Of a stretch of 64,000 nucleotides of DNA, positions 24,089 to 32,718 are shown piece by piece (positions within the stretch are counted from its first letter, which is position 1; each line of letters begins with the position of its first letter). Source of the stretch: Micromonospora pallida. GTDB taxonomy: Bacteria; Actinomycetota; Actinomycetes; Mycobacteriales; Micromonosporaceae. The DNA lies in the NCBI RefSeq assembly GCF_900090325.1, contig NZ_FMHW01000002.1, forward strand, positions 3,969,001 through 4,033,000, written 5' to 3'. The notes beneath the pieces are model-generated. The model worked only from the letters and a program-made list of their open reading frames with translations, made no database searches and was not told where the DNA came from. Position numbers and translations under genes: made by a program.

Positions 24089-24138
24089 CCGACGGTCACG
24101 GCCGAGTCGGACACCGCGGAGTCGGATGCGGCAGGCTC

Positions 24139-24162
24139 GCTGAACCCGGCGCCGGGTTCAGC
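24139..24162. terminator. 24-bp perfect palindrome between convergent genes
   Basis: Two 12-nt arms (GCTGAACCCGGC and its complement) meet without spacer, so a hairpin with a small GC-rich loop can form. It lies between the small membrane protein and the convergent MFS exporter. Part of the sequence (GGTTCAGCGGGCGCGG) recurs at 24199-24214, at the very 3' end of the MFS gene, so this block appears to be a duplicated gene end. Confidence 0.6.
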
Positions 24163-24201
24163 GGGCGCGGATGCGGCAGGCTCGCCGAGCCAGGCTCGGG
24201 T

Positions 24202-25713
24202 TCAGCGGGCGCGGCGGGCCGCGTGGTGCAGGAGCAGCGCGGCCAGGCAGCCACCGACCAGGACCGCGCCCGCGCCCACCGTCTGGCCGACCACCACGGC
24301 CGAACCGAACGCCTCGGCGACCGACTGGCGTTCCACCTCGTCGCGGGCGGCGGCCAGGGCAGCCGGGAACGAGCCGGCACCCACCACGGCCGCCGGCAGC
24401 GCCGCCGTGAACCGGGCGTTCATCACCGCGCCGAGCACGGCGACGCCCAGGCTGCTGCCGACCTCCGCCATGGTGCCGTCCACGCCGGCTCCCGCGCCGG
24501 CCCGGTCGGCGGGGATGGCACTCATCACCGCCGCCACGATGGCCGGATTGGCCACCGCACAACCGGCGCCCATCAGCACCAGACCCGCCAGCAGCACGCC
24601 GTAGCCGTCGGTCGGCGCGTGGGCGGCGACCACGAGTCCGACGGCGAGCGCCGCCATGCCGCTGGCGATGGCCGCCGGGGTGCCGAGCGTACGGATCAGT
24701 CGGGCGGTGACGCCGACCAGGTTGAGCAGCACCACGGTCAGCGCGAACGGCGCGGTGCGCAGTCCCGCCTCCCAGGCCGAGTGGCCTCGGACGAACTGCA
24801 ACTGCTGGGCCAGCAGGAACAGCGCGCCCGCACTGCCGAAGGTGATCAGGACGACGCCGGCCACCGCGCCGACGAAGCGCCGGTCCCGGAACAGACGCAT
24901 GTCGAGCATGGGATGCGCGACGCGTCGTTCCCAGCCGACGAAGAGACCGACCAGCACCACCCCGGCCAGGGCCGCGCCGAGGACCGGACCGGAGGCCCAG
25001 CCGTCCTCGGGGCCCCGGATGACCGCGTAGACCACGGCGGTCAGGCCGGCGGTGGACAGCACCGCCCCGACCAGGTCGAGGCGTCCGTCGGTGGCACCCC
25101 GCGACTCGGGGACCAGCAGCACGCCGGCCAGCAGGCAGAGCAGCACGACCGGCACGTTCAGCAGGAAGATGGCCGGCCAGTCGAAGTGCGCGAGGACGAA
25201 CCCGCCCACCGGCGGCCCGGCGGCGAAGCCGAGGGCGCTCACCGCCGCCCAGATGCCGATCGCCCGGGGTCGCTCCTCGGCGTCGAAGACCTGCATCGCG
25301 ACGGCCAGGGTGCCGGTGACCAGCAACGCGCCACCGACACCGAGCGCCGCCCGGGCGGCGATCAGCTGCCCGCTGGACTGCGCGGCCGCGGCGGCGAGCG
25401 AGGCGAGTCCGAACAGGACGAGCCCGGCCAGCAGCATCCGCCGGCGGCCGTAGCGGTCGACCACGCTGCCGGCGGTGAGCAGCAGACCGGACTGCACCAG
25501 GGCGTACGCGTTGATCACCCACTGGATGTCGGCGGTGCTGGCGGCCAGGTCCCGGGTGAGCGCCGGTACCGCCACGGTGAGCACGGTGTTGTCGAGCACC
25601 ACGACGAGTTGGGCCAGGCAGAGCACCCCGAGGACGAGCCAGCGGGTCGACAGCCTGCCGGCGACGGCGTCGTCGCGGATCGGAGTGCCGACCGTGGTGG
25701 GCGGAGCGGTCAC
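24202..25713 (-). CDS. DHA2-type MFS exporter (EmrB/QacA-like), likely siderophore-related
   Basis: A 503-residue protein with 14 predicted helices. It has the DHA2 signatures LDNTVLTVAVPAL in helix 1 and GSVVDRYGRRRMLLAG in loop 2-3. It probably exports a small molecule by proton antiport. The GTG at 25713 overlaps by 4 nt the stop codon of the siderophore-interacting protein upstream, which sits behind an iron box, so siderophore or drug export under iron control is the likely job. Confidence 0.85.
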   Translation of the reverse strand: MTAPPTTVGTPIRDDAVAGRLSTRWLVLGVLCLAQLVVVLDNTVLTVAVPALTRDLAASTADIQWVINAYALVQSGLLLTAGSVVDRYGRRRMLLAGLVLFGLASLAAAAAQSSGQLIAARAALGVGGALLVTGTLAVAMQVFDAEERPRAIGIWAAVSALGFAAGPPVGGFVLAHFDWPAIFLLNVPVVLLCLLAGVLLVPESRGATDGRLDLVGAVLSTAGLTAVVYAVIRGPEDGWASGPVLGAALAGVVLVGLFVGWERRVAHPMLDMRLFRDRRFVGAVAGVVLITFGSAGALFLLAQQLQFVRGHSAWEAGLRTAPFALTVVLLNLVGVTARLIRTLGTPAAIASGMAALAVGLVVAAHAPTDGYGVLLAGLVLMGAGCAVANPAIVAAVMSAIPADRAGAGAGVDGTMAEVGSSLGVAVLGAVMNARFTAALPAAVVGAGSFPAALAAARDEVERQSVAEAFGSAVVVGQTVGAGAVLVGGCLAALLLHHAARRAR

Positions 25714-26423
25714 CGGGCGGTCCAGTAGCCGAGCGCGGAGACCTGCTGTCTACCGGCGCCCAGCCCCCGCCGGAGATGCCGGACGATGGCGCGGTTGCTG
25801 GCCGCCTCGCAGGCGACCCAGTAGTAGGCCCCGTCGGTGTCCGGCGGGATCGCCGCGCAGACGGTGTCGACCAGGTGTCGGCCACCGTCCTCGCGGGGTA
25901 CCCAGGTCACCTTGTGGTGTCCCCGGGCGCGCGGGGTCAATGCCTGCTCGCCCTCGTGGGCGTACTCGAGCCAGACCGTGGCGGGAATGCTGTCGGCGTG
26001 GTCGAGCAGGCTGTTGACCGCCGGCAGCGAGGCGGCGTCACCGACCAGGTAGAGGTGGCGCGGGGTGGGGTCGGGGAGGGCGAAGCCGGTGCCCTGGACG
26101 GTGGCGTCGATGGTGTCGCCCGGCCGGGCCGAGGTGGCCCAGCGGGCGGCGCAGCCGTCGTGCAGGGCGAACTCCAGGTGGAAGCGCCCGGTCGTCGGAT
26201 CCGGGTCGACCAGGGTGTACGCCCGCTGGTGGGCCCTGCCGTCGTGGTCGAACCACAGGCGGACCCACATCGTCGGGTGCACGCCGCAGGCTTCCAGCAG
26301 TCCGCCGCCGTCGACCAGTAGACGCTGGTAGTGGGCGTTCACCGACTCGGACTCGAGCACGGTCAGCCGGAAGTCCCTGCCTCCCATGGCCCTGAGCAGC
26401 AGGGCTTCCCAGTTCCGTTTCAC
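25710..26423 (-). CDS. Siderophore-interacting protein (FAD-binding ferric reductase family)
   Basis: A 237-residue protein of the SIP/ViuB family, which reduces ferric siderophores in the cytoplasm using flavin. The FAD-binding barrel has QRAYTLVDPDP and FALHDGCAARWATSARPGD. The NAD(P)H-like domain has LYLVGDAASLPAVNSLL, and the C-terminal YWVACEAASNRAIVRHLR is typical. The ATG at 26423 lies 28 nt from the iron box, so iron starvation should induce it together with the exporter. Confidence 0.92.
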   Translation of the reverse strand: MKRNWEALLLRAMGGRDFRLTVLESESVNAHYQRLLVDGGGLLEACGVHPTMWVRLWFDHDGRAHQRAYTLVDPDPTTGRFHLEFALHDGCAARWATSARPGDTIDATVQGTGFALPDPTPRHLYLVGDAASLPAVNSLLDHADSIPATVWLEYAHEGEQALTPRARGHHKVTWVPREDGGRHLVDTVCAAIPPDTDGAYYWVACEAASNRAIVRHLRRGLGAGRQQVSALGYWTAR

Positions 26424-26450
26424 GCGGTCCTCCCGTACAGTCCTGCCAGG

Positions 26451-26469
26451 TTAGGTAAGGCTAACCTAA
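26451..26469. promoter_or_regulatory. Iron box (DmdR/IdeR-type operator)
   Basis: The 19-bp site TTAGGTAAGGCTAACCTAA differs from the actinobacterial iron-box consensus TTAGGTTAGGCTAACCTAA at one position. It lies between the divergent siderophore-interacting protein and acetyltransferase genes, so one iron-loaded repressor dimer pair could silence both directions. Confidence 0.92.
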
Positions 26470-26540
26470 AGGATCGGTTCTGGGGAGAGGCGTCGTGCCG
26501 CGCACCGGACGACCCGCACAACCATGAGACGAGGCACGTG

Positions 26541-27179
26541 ATGCACCAGGAGACGATTCCCGGATTCGGCACACTCGCACTGACACCGGTGGACCCGGCG
26601 GTCCACGCCGGACTGCTGCACGGCTGGGTCACCCAGCCCCGGGCGGTCTACTGGGGCATGGGCTCCTTCACCGTGGACGAGGTCCGCGAGGTCTACGAGT
26701 TCGTCGACGGGCTCACCACCCACCACGCCTACCTGGTCCTGCTGGACGGGACACCGGTGGGGCTGTTCCAGACGTACGAGCCGGCGGCCGACCCGGTCGG
26801 CGAGCGGTACGAGGTACGGCCGGGCGACATCGGCATGCACCTGCTGCTGGCCCCGCCGCGAGGCATGGCACGCGGCCTGACCACCGCGATCGGGCCAGCC
26901 CTGGCCCGGTTCCTGTTCCGCAACCCCGACCACCGCCGCATCGTGGTCGAACCCGACGTACGCAACGAGCTGGCGCTACGCCGCCTGGAGCGCGAGGGCT
27001 TCACCTTCGACCACGAGATCGACCTACCCGACAAGCGCGCCCAACTGGCCTTCCTGACCCGCACCCGCTTCGAGTCCCCCACCGACGCCCAGGGTCTGGT
27101 GTCCGCTGAATCACACCCGTCGATCATCAACACAAAAGGTTGCAGCAGGTATCAAGTCGACAACCTTCCGCTACCTTAG
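26541..27179 (+). CDS. GNAT acetyltransferase of siderophore biosynthesis type (IucB/AlcB-like)
   Basis: A 212-residue acetyltransferase of the group that acylates N-hydroxy-diamines or N-hydroxylysine in hydroxamate siderophores. Matching segments include HGWVTQPRAVYWGMGSFTVDEV, GDIGMHLLLAPPRGMARGLT and a C-terminal VVEPDVRNELALRRLEREGF, which is the acetyl-CoA-binding end. The ATG at 26541 has GAGG upstream and lies 72 nt from the iron box. A 30-residue tail after the usual end (RTRFES) is extra. No siderophore synthetase or monooxygenase is nearby, so it must work with genes elsewhere. Confidence 0.88.
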   Translation: MHQETIPGFGTLALTPVDPAVHAGLLHGWVTQPRAVYWGMGSFTVDEVREVYEFVDGLTTHHAYLVLLDGTPVGLFQTYEPAADPVGERYEVRPGDIGMHLLLAPPRGMARGLTTAIGPALARFLFRNPDHRRIVVEPDVRNELALRRLEREGFTFDHEIDLPDKRAQLAFLTRTRFESPTDAQGLVSAESHPSIINTKGCSRYQVDNLPLP

Positions 27180-27257
27180 GTCTTCCTTAAGCCCCTGGCC
27201 GGCTGGTTCACTACTCGCGCCATCCACGTCAGTCGAACCGCGGGGGAGCCCTGACCC

Positions 27258-28580
27258 ATGCCCGACCTGAACCCCTCCCGGCGCGCACGGCGCGTCGCGT
27301 CCTGGGCGCTCGTAGGCGTCCTCGCCGGTGTCGCCCTGGCGGCCGCCCCACCCGCCGCCGCCAACCCACGTAAGCCGGTCCAGGCGACCGAGACGGCCCC
27401 TGCGGCCCCCATCGTCACCCCGCCCAGCGGACCGACCACCATCGGGGTAGTAGCCGAGTTCAGCGTCACCAAGGCGGGCGGCGCCAGCCCGTACGCGTAC
27501 CGCTACCAGCTCAACGCCGGACCGCCGGTGCAGGTGCCGGCCAACGCCAACGGCACGGCCACCATCTCCGTCAAGCCGACCCGGTTCACCAACACGCTCA
27601 CCGTCTACGGCCTCTTCGCGGGTGGCGTCTTCGGGGAGAGCGCCAACATCACGTTCAACTCCAATCCGGCCCCCATCGCTCCCGACGCGGACTTCACCGG
27701 CGACGGAGTCGCCGACCTGCTCACGGTCGGCGGCACCCACACCCTGCCCGCCGGGCTCTGGCTCGCCACCGGCGGCGGCACGGCCGGCGTCGACCCGATC
27801 AGCACCAACATCGGCATCCGGGGATACGGCGTCGGCAGCAACGACCCCGCCGACTTCACCGGCAGGCAGATCATCACCGGACGGTTCTTCGGTGAGTCCT
27901 TCCAGGACATCCTCGTCTACCACCCGACCGGCAACAACGCCGGCGGTGCGACCATCCTGCGCGGCACCGGCGACGGTTCACCGCTGCACCCCCAGCTCAG
28001 CGGCAACCAGCAGCCCATCGACCCGGGCCAGTTGCTGGACGAGTACGGCAACTCGCCCCGCCAACTCGTCAACGCCGGAGACACCCGCCGGCTCGGCGGC
28101 GACTGCCCTGACCTGATGGGGATCAGCGGCGACGCGACGAACGGGCACCACCTCACCTACTACCCGAACTGGTACGCGCCCGGTGCCTACTACCTCGTCA
28201 TCCGGACCACCGCGCTGACGCCGACCGGCGGCACCGACTGGAACAACTGGACCATCGCCACCACCCAGCTCAGTGGCGGCACCGCCATGTTCCTGTGGAA
28301 CCGCAGCACCGGCGCACTGCACCTGTGGACGGACCTGACCTTCGACGAGGGCACCGGTCAGCTCACCTACACCGCATACGACCTGGCTGCGAACTGGAAC
28401 ACCAACGCCGACATCGACCTGCGCGCGGCCGACATCGACGGCAACGGCACGCCCGACCTCTGGACGGTCGGCGGCGCGGCCTTGGTCACCCCGTGGCTCG
28501 TGTCGAACCTGACCACCGCCGGCAGCGGCACGGTCACCGCGCAACCCGCCCAGACCCTGGTCACTCCCAGCCAGCCCTGA
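27258..28580 (+). CDS. Secreted FG-GAP/VCBS-like repeat protein
   Basis: A 440-residue protein with a classic signal peptide (Arg-rich start, hydrophobic segment [19 protein letters not shown], cleavage near AAA-NP). The mature part has an Ig-like beta domain at about residues 45-135. FG-GAP-like units with calcium-loop motifs follow: [15 protein letters not shown] (about 148) and [15 protein letters not shown] (about 393). Such domains form beta-propellers and bind glycans or surfaces; no catalytic domain is visible. It is probably an extracellular or cell-surface protein of unknown target. GGGGGAG precedes the ATG. Confidence 0.78.
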   Translation: MPDLNPSRRARRVASWALVGVLAGVALAAAPPAAANPRKPVQATETAPAAPIVTPPSGPTTIGVVAEFSVTKAGGASPYAYRYQLNAGPPVQVPANANGTATISVKPTRFTNTLTVYGLFAGGVFGESANITFNSNPAPIAPDADFTGDGVADLLTVGGTHTLPAGLWLATGGGTAGVDPISTNIGIRGYGVGSNDPADFTGRQIITGRFFGESFQDILVYHPTGNNAGGATILRGTGDGSPLHPQLSGNQQPIDPGQLLDEYGNSPRQLVNAGDTRRLGGDCPDLMGISGDATNGHHLTYYPNWYAPGAYYLVIRTTALTPTGGTDWNNWTIATTQLSGGTAMFLWNRSTGALHLWTDLTFDEGTGQLTYTAYDLAANWNTNADIDLRAADIDGNGTPDLWTVGGAALVTPWLVSNLTTAGSGTVTAQPAQTLVTPSQP

Positions 28581-28624
28581 CAGTCCGGGCGAGCCTGGGC
28601 CAACCTTGAGGGCTCGGATGAAAT

Positions 28625-28658
28625 GACGGGGGAGGACGGCTGGCCGTCCTCCCCCGTC
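28625..28658. terminator. Bidirectional hairpin terminator
   Basis: Perfect 16-bp arms (28625-28640 and 28643-28658) around a TG centre, lying between the secreted protein gene and the convergent hypothetical gene. An AAAT run precedes the left arm, which would be a short U-tract for the minus-strand transcript. Confidence 0.85.
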
Positions 28659-28772
28659 CGCTCACCACCGTGCCCGCGCCCCGGCCGGTCGTCGGTGAAC
28701 GGCCCGGGACCCCGCAGTCGGGACGAACTCCGGAGGTCGCACGGCGTTTCCGTGCCTGCCGGACCCGCCCGG

Positions 28773-29351
28773 TCAGTCCGCGCCGACCACCATGACGCTG
28801 GCCTCCTCGTCACCGAGGGCCGCGACGAGCTGTTCCAGCGTCGCCGGTCCCTCGTGGTCGAGGATCAGGACCGGACGCAGATCGTCACCGCAGGGCTCGC
28901 CCTCCGGGCTCAGGGCGGCCCGGTGACCGGGTCCCGGCAACAGCCCCGCCTGATCGGCCAGGGCCGCCGGGTCGATCCGGATCTCGCGGCGCAGCACCGT
29001 GACTCGGCCGTCCGGGATCTCCTCGAGAGGCAATTCCGCGACGAGCCGGCCGAACTCCTCGTCCCGGTGCGCCCCCGAGTCCACGATCCGCTGCCGGGAG
29101 GTCACCAGCCGGACGACGAGCCGGTCGCCGGTGACCTCGACCCGCGCCCACAGGTCCATGGGTAGCAGGTAGAACACCCCCTCCTCGCCCTCGTGGCCGT
29201 AGTTGAACAGGTCGCACGCCAGCCGTTCGTCGACACCACCCCGGGTGTCCACAGCGAGCACGATATTCGGCTCGGCCGGCTCGGACAGCGGTAGGGCGGT
29301 CACCCACATGCGCGCCGAGTCGTCACCGAAGAGGGGCGTGGGGAGGCTCAT
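28773..29351 (-). CDS. Hypothetical protein, 192 residues
   Basis: A soluble acidic protein without a signal peptide, beginning MSLPTPLFGDDSARMW. It contains EPNIVLAVDTRGGVDERLACDLFNYG and ends DEEASVMVVGAD. I do not recognise the family. The ATG at 29351 is preferred over one at 29390 because the protein family-like part starts there. It is divergent from the next small gene. Confidence 0.65.
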   Translation of the reverse strand: MSLPTPLFGDDSARMWVTALPLSEPAEPNIVLAVDTRGGVDERLACDLFNYGHEGEEGVFYLLPMDLWARVEVTGDRLVVRLVTSRQRIVDSGAHRDEEFGRLVAELPLEEIPDGRVTVLRREIRIDPAALADQAGLLPGPGHRAALSPEGEPCGDDLRPVLILDHEGPATLEQLVAALGDEEASVMVVGAD

Positions 29352-29446
29352 GCGCGTATCCAACCAGGGCCCTCTGACGGGTTTCCGCACCTGGAGCCGG
29401 TGGCGCTCGCCGTCCGCTGTCGGACCACGCCGCTACGGTGCGCCCC

Positions 29447-29842
29447 ATGATCGAGCGACCGAGCCAGCAGTGGTACGACGAGGTCCGGGACCAGCGGAGC
29501 AGGATCGCGGCGGGCACCCTCGCCGAGGCCGACGCGTACGCCGTGCACCTCTGGCCGGAGGCGTTCACCGCCGCCGTCGACGCCGCCCTCGCAGCGTACG
29601 AGGCGGAGGTCCGTTCCCTGGTGTCCCCCACCGACGAGCAGGTCTTCGCCTCGGTCGAGCGCGTCGTCACCGCGTTGAACGCCATCGACGAGCCGTACGG
29701 AGCGATCGAGACCGGGGAGCGGGAAGAACTCTGCGAATACGTGGACGCGGTCCTGACCGCCGCTGGCGTCGACGTCGGGGAACTGACCGCGCGGCACGGC
29801 CTGCACCGGTTCGAACTGACCGACCGGTGGCGCGACTGGTGA
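29447..29842 (+). CDS. Hypothetical protein, 131 residues
   Basis: A small, strongly acidic, probably helical protein (MIERPSQQWYDEVRDQRSR, then YEAEVRSLVSPTDEQVFASVERVV and GEREELCEYVDAVLTAAGV). It looks like the uncharacterised actinobacterial proteins that pair with immunity or stress functions, but no domain can be named. The ATG at 29447 is the likely start. Confidence 0.65.
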   Translation: MIERPSQQWYDEVRDQRSRIAAGTLAEADAYAVHLWPEAFTAAVDAALAAYEAEVRSLVSPTDEQVFASVERVVTALNAIDEPYGAIETGEREELCEYVDAVLTAAGVDVGELTARHGLHRFELTDRWRDW

Positions 29843-29895
29843 ACCGGTGCACCCCTGCCAGGAGCGGCCGGACGGGCGTCGACTAGGAACGTCGC

Positions 29896-31557
29896 ATGCC
29901 CCGCTACCTGCTCTTTCCCGGCCGCCATCACCTGCTGACCCGGTTCCAGGCGGATTACCTCCGCCGCCTCGCCACCGAAAGTGACGACACCGCGACCGAC
30001 GGCCGTGGTGGGGCGGCCGATGAGACGGCTGACGACGGGGTCACCGTGGTCTGGGCGGTCACCTCGGCCAACCACGAGAACACCCGACGCAACCCGGTCC
30101 CCTACCACCGACGCGAGGCGGCGATCGAGCGGTTCAGCGTGCTCGCCGGGCTCCGGTCGGTGGTGGTGCCGGTGTTCGACACCGCCGCGACCGACCGGTT
30201 CGCCGAGGTGACCCTGAAGAACGTGGCGGCGGTCACCGGGCTGGAGCTCACCCCGGCGGACACGGTGGTCGCCTGCTCGACGCCGGAGGTCGCCGCGATG
30301 TACGAGCGGCTCGGCTTCGCCATCGCCGGGGTGGAGGCCGACGTCGAGCCCGCCCCGGCCCGACCGTGGGACGTGCTGCTCGGGCTGGCTGCCGGCGACC
30401 CGTCGTGGCGGGAGCTGGCCCATCCCGCGACCATCGACGTGTACCGCCGCTACCGGCTGGACGACCTGGTCCGAGCGGTGGTCAACGACCCGGTGGTCGG
30501 CGACGAGGGCGGCCTGACCGCCACCCGGGACTACCGGGCGTACGCGGAGGCGTTCGCCGACGCAGCGCAGCGCAAGTGGTCGGCGGTACGGGAGCACGTG
30601 CGGCCGGGACGGATCGTCGACGTCGGCTGCGGCGCGGGCGCCGTGCTGGAGCTGGCCGACCGGGAGCCGGCGCTGCGGGAGAGCGACCTGATCGGCGTCG
30701 AGGTGGCCCGGCACCTGTTCGAGGAGTGTGTGCACAAGAAGGCGCAGGGCTTCTTCACCAACCCGAACGTCTTCTTCTACCGCCGCAACGTGCTCGGCGG
30801 GGCGGTGTTCGCGCCGCGCTCGGTGGACACCACGCTGACCTTCGCGCTGACCCACGAGATCTGGTCGTACGGCGACCGGATAGCGTCGCTGCGCCGGTTC
30901 GTGCAGGCCATCTACGACCACACCGTACCCGGCGGGGTGTGGATCAACAGCGACGTGTGCGGGCCGGACGGCCAGGACCGGACGGTACGGCTACGCCTGT
31001 CGACGACCGACGGCGCCAACCCGCCCACGCCCCGCACCGACCTGACCTCGCTCTCCCCCACCGAGGTGGCGACGTACGTGGGCACGCTGTCCACCCGGGC
31101 CCGGCTGGACCAGTTCGCCGTCGACTACCGGTTCCCGTTCGCGTACCGCCCCGTCACGGACCCGACCATCGCGGACCCGGCTGGGACGAACCCGGCCGCC
31201 GCGGACCCGGCTGGAACGGACTCGACCGTGGCGGACCCGGCTGGGACGGACTCGGCCGGGACGGTGGTCGAGCTGACGCTCGGCGACGCGATGGACTTCC
31301 TCACCCGCAAGGACTACACGGACAACTGGCTGTCGGAGACCCAGGAGCAGTTCTGCGGCCTGGAGTACGCCGACTGGAAGGCGCTCCTCGCCGACGTCGG
31401 CTTCGAGGTCGACCCGGCGAGCGGCCCGACCCGCAACGACTGGATCGTGACCAACCGTCTCGCCCCGGTCGCCGGGCTCTCCGCCCCGGACGGCCGGCCG
31501 TTGGACTGGCCGGTCACCCACGTCTTCCTGGTCGCCCGCCGGCCGGTCAACACCTGA
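29896..31557 (+). CDS. Fusion of nucleotidyltransferase-like domain and SAM methyltransferase
   Basis: A 553-residue protein. Residues 1-165 resemble an adenylyl/cytidylyltransferase fold: RYLLFPGRHHLLTRFQ at the start recalls the GRFQP..HxGH segment of NMN adenylyltransferases. NPVPYHRREAAIERF and a C-terminal VACSTPEVAAMYERLGF are compatible. Residues about 215-400 are a class I methyltransferase with motif I IVDVGCGAGAVLELAD, then GVEVARHLFEECV. An insertion of ten-residue repeats (about residues 422-456) precedes the last segment (DYTDNWLSETQEQFC, FLVARRPV). The substrate is unknown, but the combination suggests modification of a nucleotide-linked small molecule. The HxGH motif is degenerate, so the first domain may bind rather than catalyse. 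Confidence 0.72.
   Translation: MPRYLLFPGRHHLLTRFQADYLRRLATESDDTATDGRGGAADETADDGVTVVWAVTSANHENTRRNPVPYHRREAAIERFSVLAGLRSVVVPVFDTAATDRFAEVTLKNVAAVTGLELTPADTVVACSTPEVAAMYERLGFAIAGVEADVEPAPARPWDVLLGLAAGDPSWRELAHPATIDVYRRYRLDDLVRAVVNDPVVGDEGGLTATRDYRAYAEAFADAAQRKWSAVREHVRPGRIVDVGCGAGAVLELADREPALRESDLIGVEVARHLFEECVHKKAQGFFTNPNVFFYRRNVLGGAVFAPRSVDTTLTFALTHEIWSYGDRIASLRRFVQAIYDHTVPGGVWINSDVCGPDGQDRTVRLRLSTTDGANPPTPRTDLTSLSPTEVATYVGTLSTRARLDQFAVDYRFPFAYRPVTDPTIADPAGTNPAAADPAGTDSTVADPAGTDSAGTVVELTLGDAMDFLTRKDYTDNWLSETQEQFCGLEYADWKALLADVGFEVDPASGPTRNDWIVTNRLAPVAGLSAPDGRPLDWPVTHVFLVARRPVNT
31159..31263 (+). repeat. 30-bp tandem repeats inside the fusion protein gene
   Basis: Three 30-nt units (31159-31188, 31189-31218, 31219-31248) plus a 15-nt partial encode decapeptides ending in ADPAGT. 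The frame is kept, and the block looks like a disordered loop expanded by slippage. Confidence 0.88.
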
Positions 31558-31560
31558 CGG

Positions 31561-31618
31561 GTGGTAGCAGGGGTCCCCTGTTACCGCTTTCTTTCGTGCA
31601 GGGGTCCCCTGCTACCAC
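31561..31618. terminator. Large hairpin/REP-like element between convergent transcription units
   Basis: The 20-nt sequences at 31561-31580 and 31599-31618 are inverted copies with one mismatch. Each also contains the palindrome CAGGGGTCCCCTG. A third partial copy follows near 31630-31645. The element lies between the plus-strand fusion gene and the end of the minus-strand catabolic operon, and can terminate both. The form resembles dispersed hairpin elements that I associate with Micromonospora-like genomes. Confidence 0.75.
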
Positions 31619-31638
31619 CCCGGCGGCACCCACCCCTG

Positions 31639-32718
31639 CTACCACCCGGCGACGCGCGCCGGGCAGCCGCCACCCCGGGCGGCCTCCTCGCCGTACGGGG
31701 CGATGAAGACCTTGTCGGCCTCCCCCACGGTCTGCGCGTCCAGCGCCCGGGTCACCTCGTCGACGCCGAAGAACGCCGGCCGCAGCCGGTCCAGGCCGAG
31801 GGTCGGCAACAGCCCTACCGCGCGGTGGTGGGTGTATGGGTTGATCACCGCGCCGACGATGGTCAGTTCCCGGGCGAAGATCTCGTTCGGGCGGATCCGC
31901 GCCTCGTCCTGCGGCCGGGCGACCCCGAAGACCAGGATCCGTCCGCCCCGGCTGGCCATGCCGAGCGCCGACTCCAGCACGCGCGCCGAGCCGACCGCGT
32001 CGACCACGGACGGGAAACCCAGGCCGCCGGTGAGCTCGCGGGCCGCGTCCGCGCTGCCCGGATCGCCCGGGTCGAGGGCCACGTGAGCGCCCATTCGCAA
32101 CGCCAGGTCCCGCCGGTCGGCGCGGGGGTCCATCACCACGATCGGGGCGAGCCCGCGCGACCGGGCCAGGGCCACCATCATCGCCCCGGCCGGGCCGGCC
32201 CCGTAGACCAGCACGGGCAGCCCGGAGCGGGGATCGAGCTGGTCCATGCCGTGCACGCAGCAGGCGAGCGGCTCGGTGAGCGCCCCGATCCATGGCGGGG
32301 TCTCCGGCGGCAACCGGTAGGCGATCCGCGCGGGCAGGACCATCCGCCCGGCCATTCCGCCGTCGAGGCGTACCCCGTAGCCGCGCTTGTGGTCGCAGAG
32401 GTGCTCCTGCCCGAGCCGGCAGTACACGCAGGCGGTGCAGTAGTCGTGCGGTTCGACGGTGACCAGGTCGCCGGGAGCGAGCGCGTCCACCTCCGGTCCG
32501 ACCTCGACCACCCGCCCGCAGACCTCGTGCCCGAGCACCACCGGGAACGCCGCCGGGAAGCTCCCGCCGACGATGTGGCTGTCGGTGCCGCAGACGCCGA
32601 CGGCGAGCGGGGCGATGGTCACCTCGCCCGGACCGGGCGAACGGGTCGGCACCCGCTCGGCACGGACGTCCCCCGGGCCGTGGCACCGTACGGCGAGGAC
32701 GGTGTCAGTAGGCGGCAC
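31639..32718 (-). CDS. Zinc-dependent alcohol/polyol dehydrogenase (MDR), last gene of the catabolic operon
   Basis: A 359-residue medium-chain dehydrogenase of the threonine/sorbitol dehydrogenase type. Catalytic zinc residues are in GVCGTDSH and GHEVCGRVVEVG. The structural-zinc cysteines are in YCTACVYCRLGQEHLC, and the nucleotide motif is VYGAGPAGAMMV. It oxidises a secondary alcohol of a sugar, polyol or sugar acid, or reduces an aldehyde. The GTG at 32718 has AAGGAG upstream and overlaps the end of the GntR gene by 14 nt. Within the proposed sulfosugar locus it could act on a sulfosugar alcohol or on sulfolactaldehyde, but this is inference. Confidence 0.88.
   Translation of the reverse strand: MPPTDTVLAVRCHGPGDVRAERVPTRSPGPGEVTIAPLAVGVCGTDSHIVGGSFPAAFPVVLGHEVCGRVVEVGPEVDALAPGDLVTVEPHDYCTACVYCRLGQEHLCDHKRGYGVRLDGGMAGRMVLPARIAYRLPPETPPWIGALTEPLACCVHGMDQLDPRSGLPVLVYGAGPAGAMMVALARSRGLAPIVVMDPRADRRDLALRMGAHVALDPGDPGSADAARELTGGLGFPSVVDAVGSARVLESALGMASRGGRILVFGVARPQDEARIRPNEIFARELTIVGAVINPYTHHRAVGLLPTLGLDRLRPAFFGVDEVTRALDAQTVGEADKVFIAPYGEEAARGGGCPARVAGW

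Noticed and set aside
31159..31263. 30-bp repeats considered as a CRISPR array
   Set aside because: The units are directly tandem without spacers, keep the reading frame and lie inside a gene; no cas genes are present.
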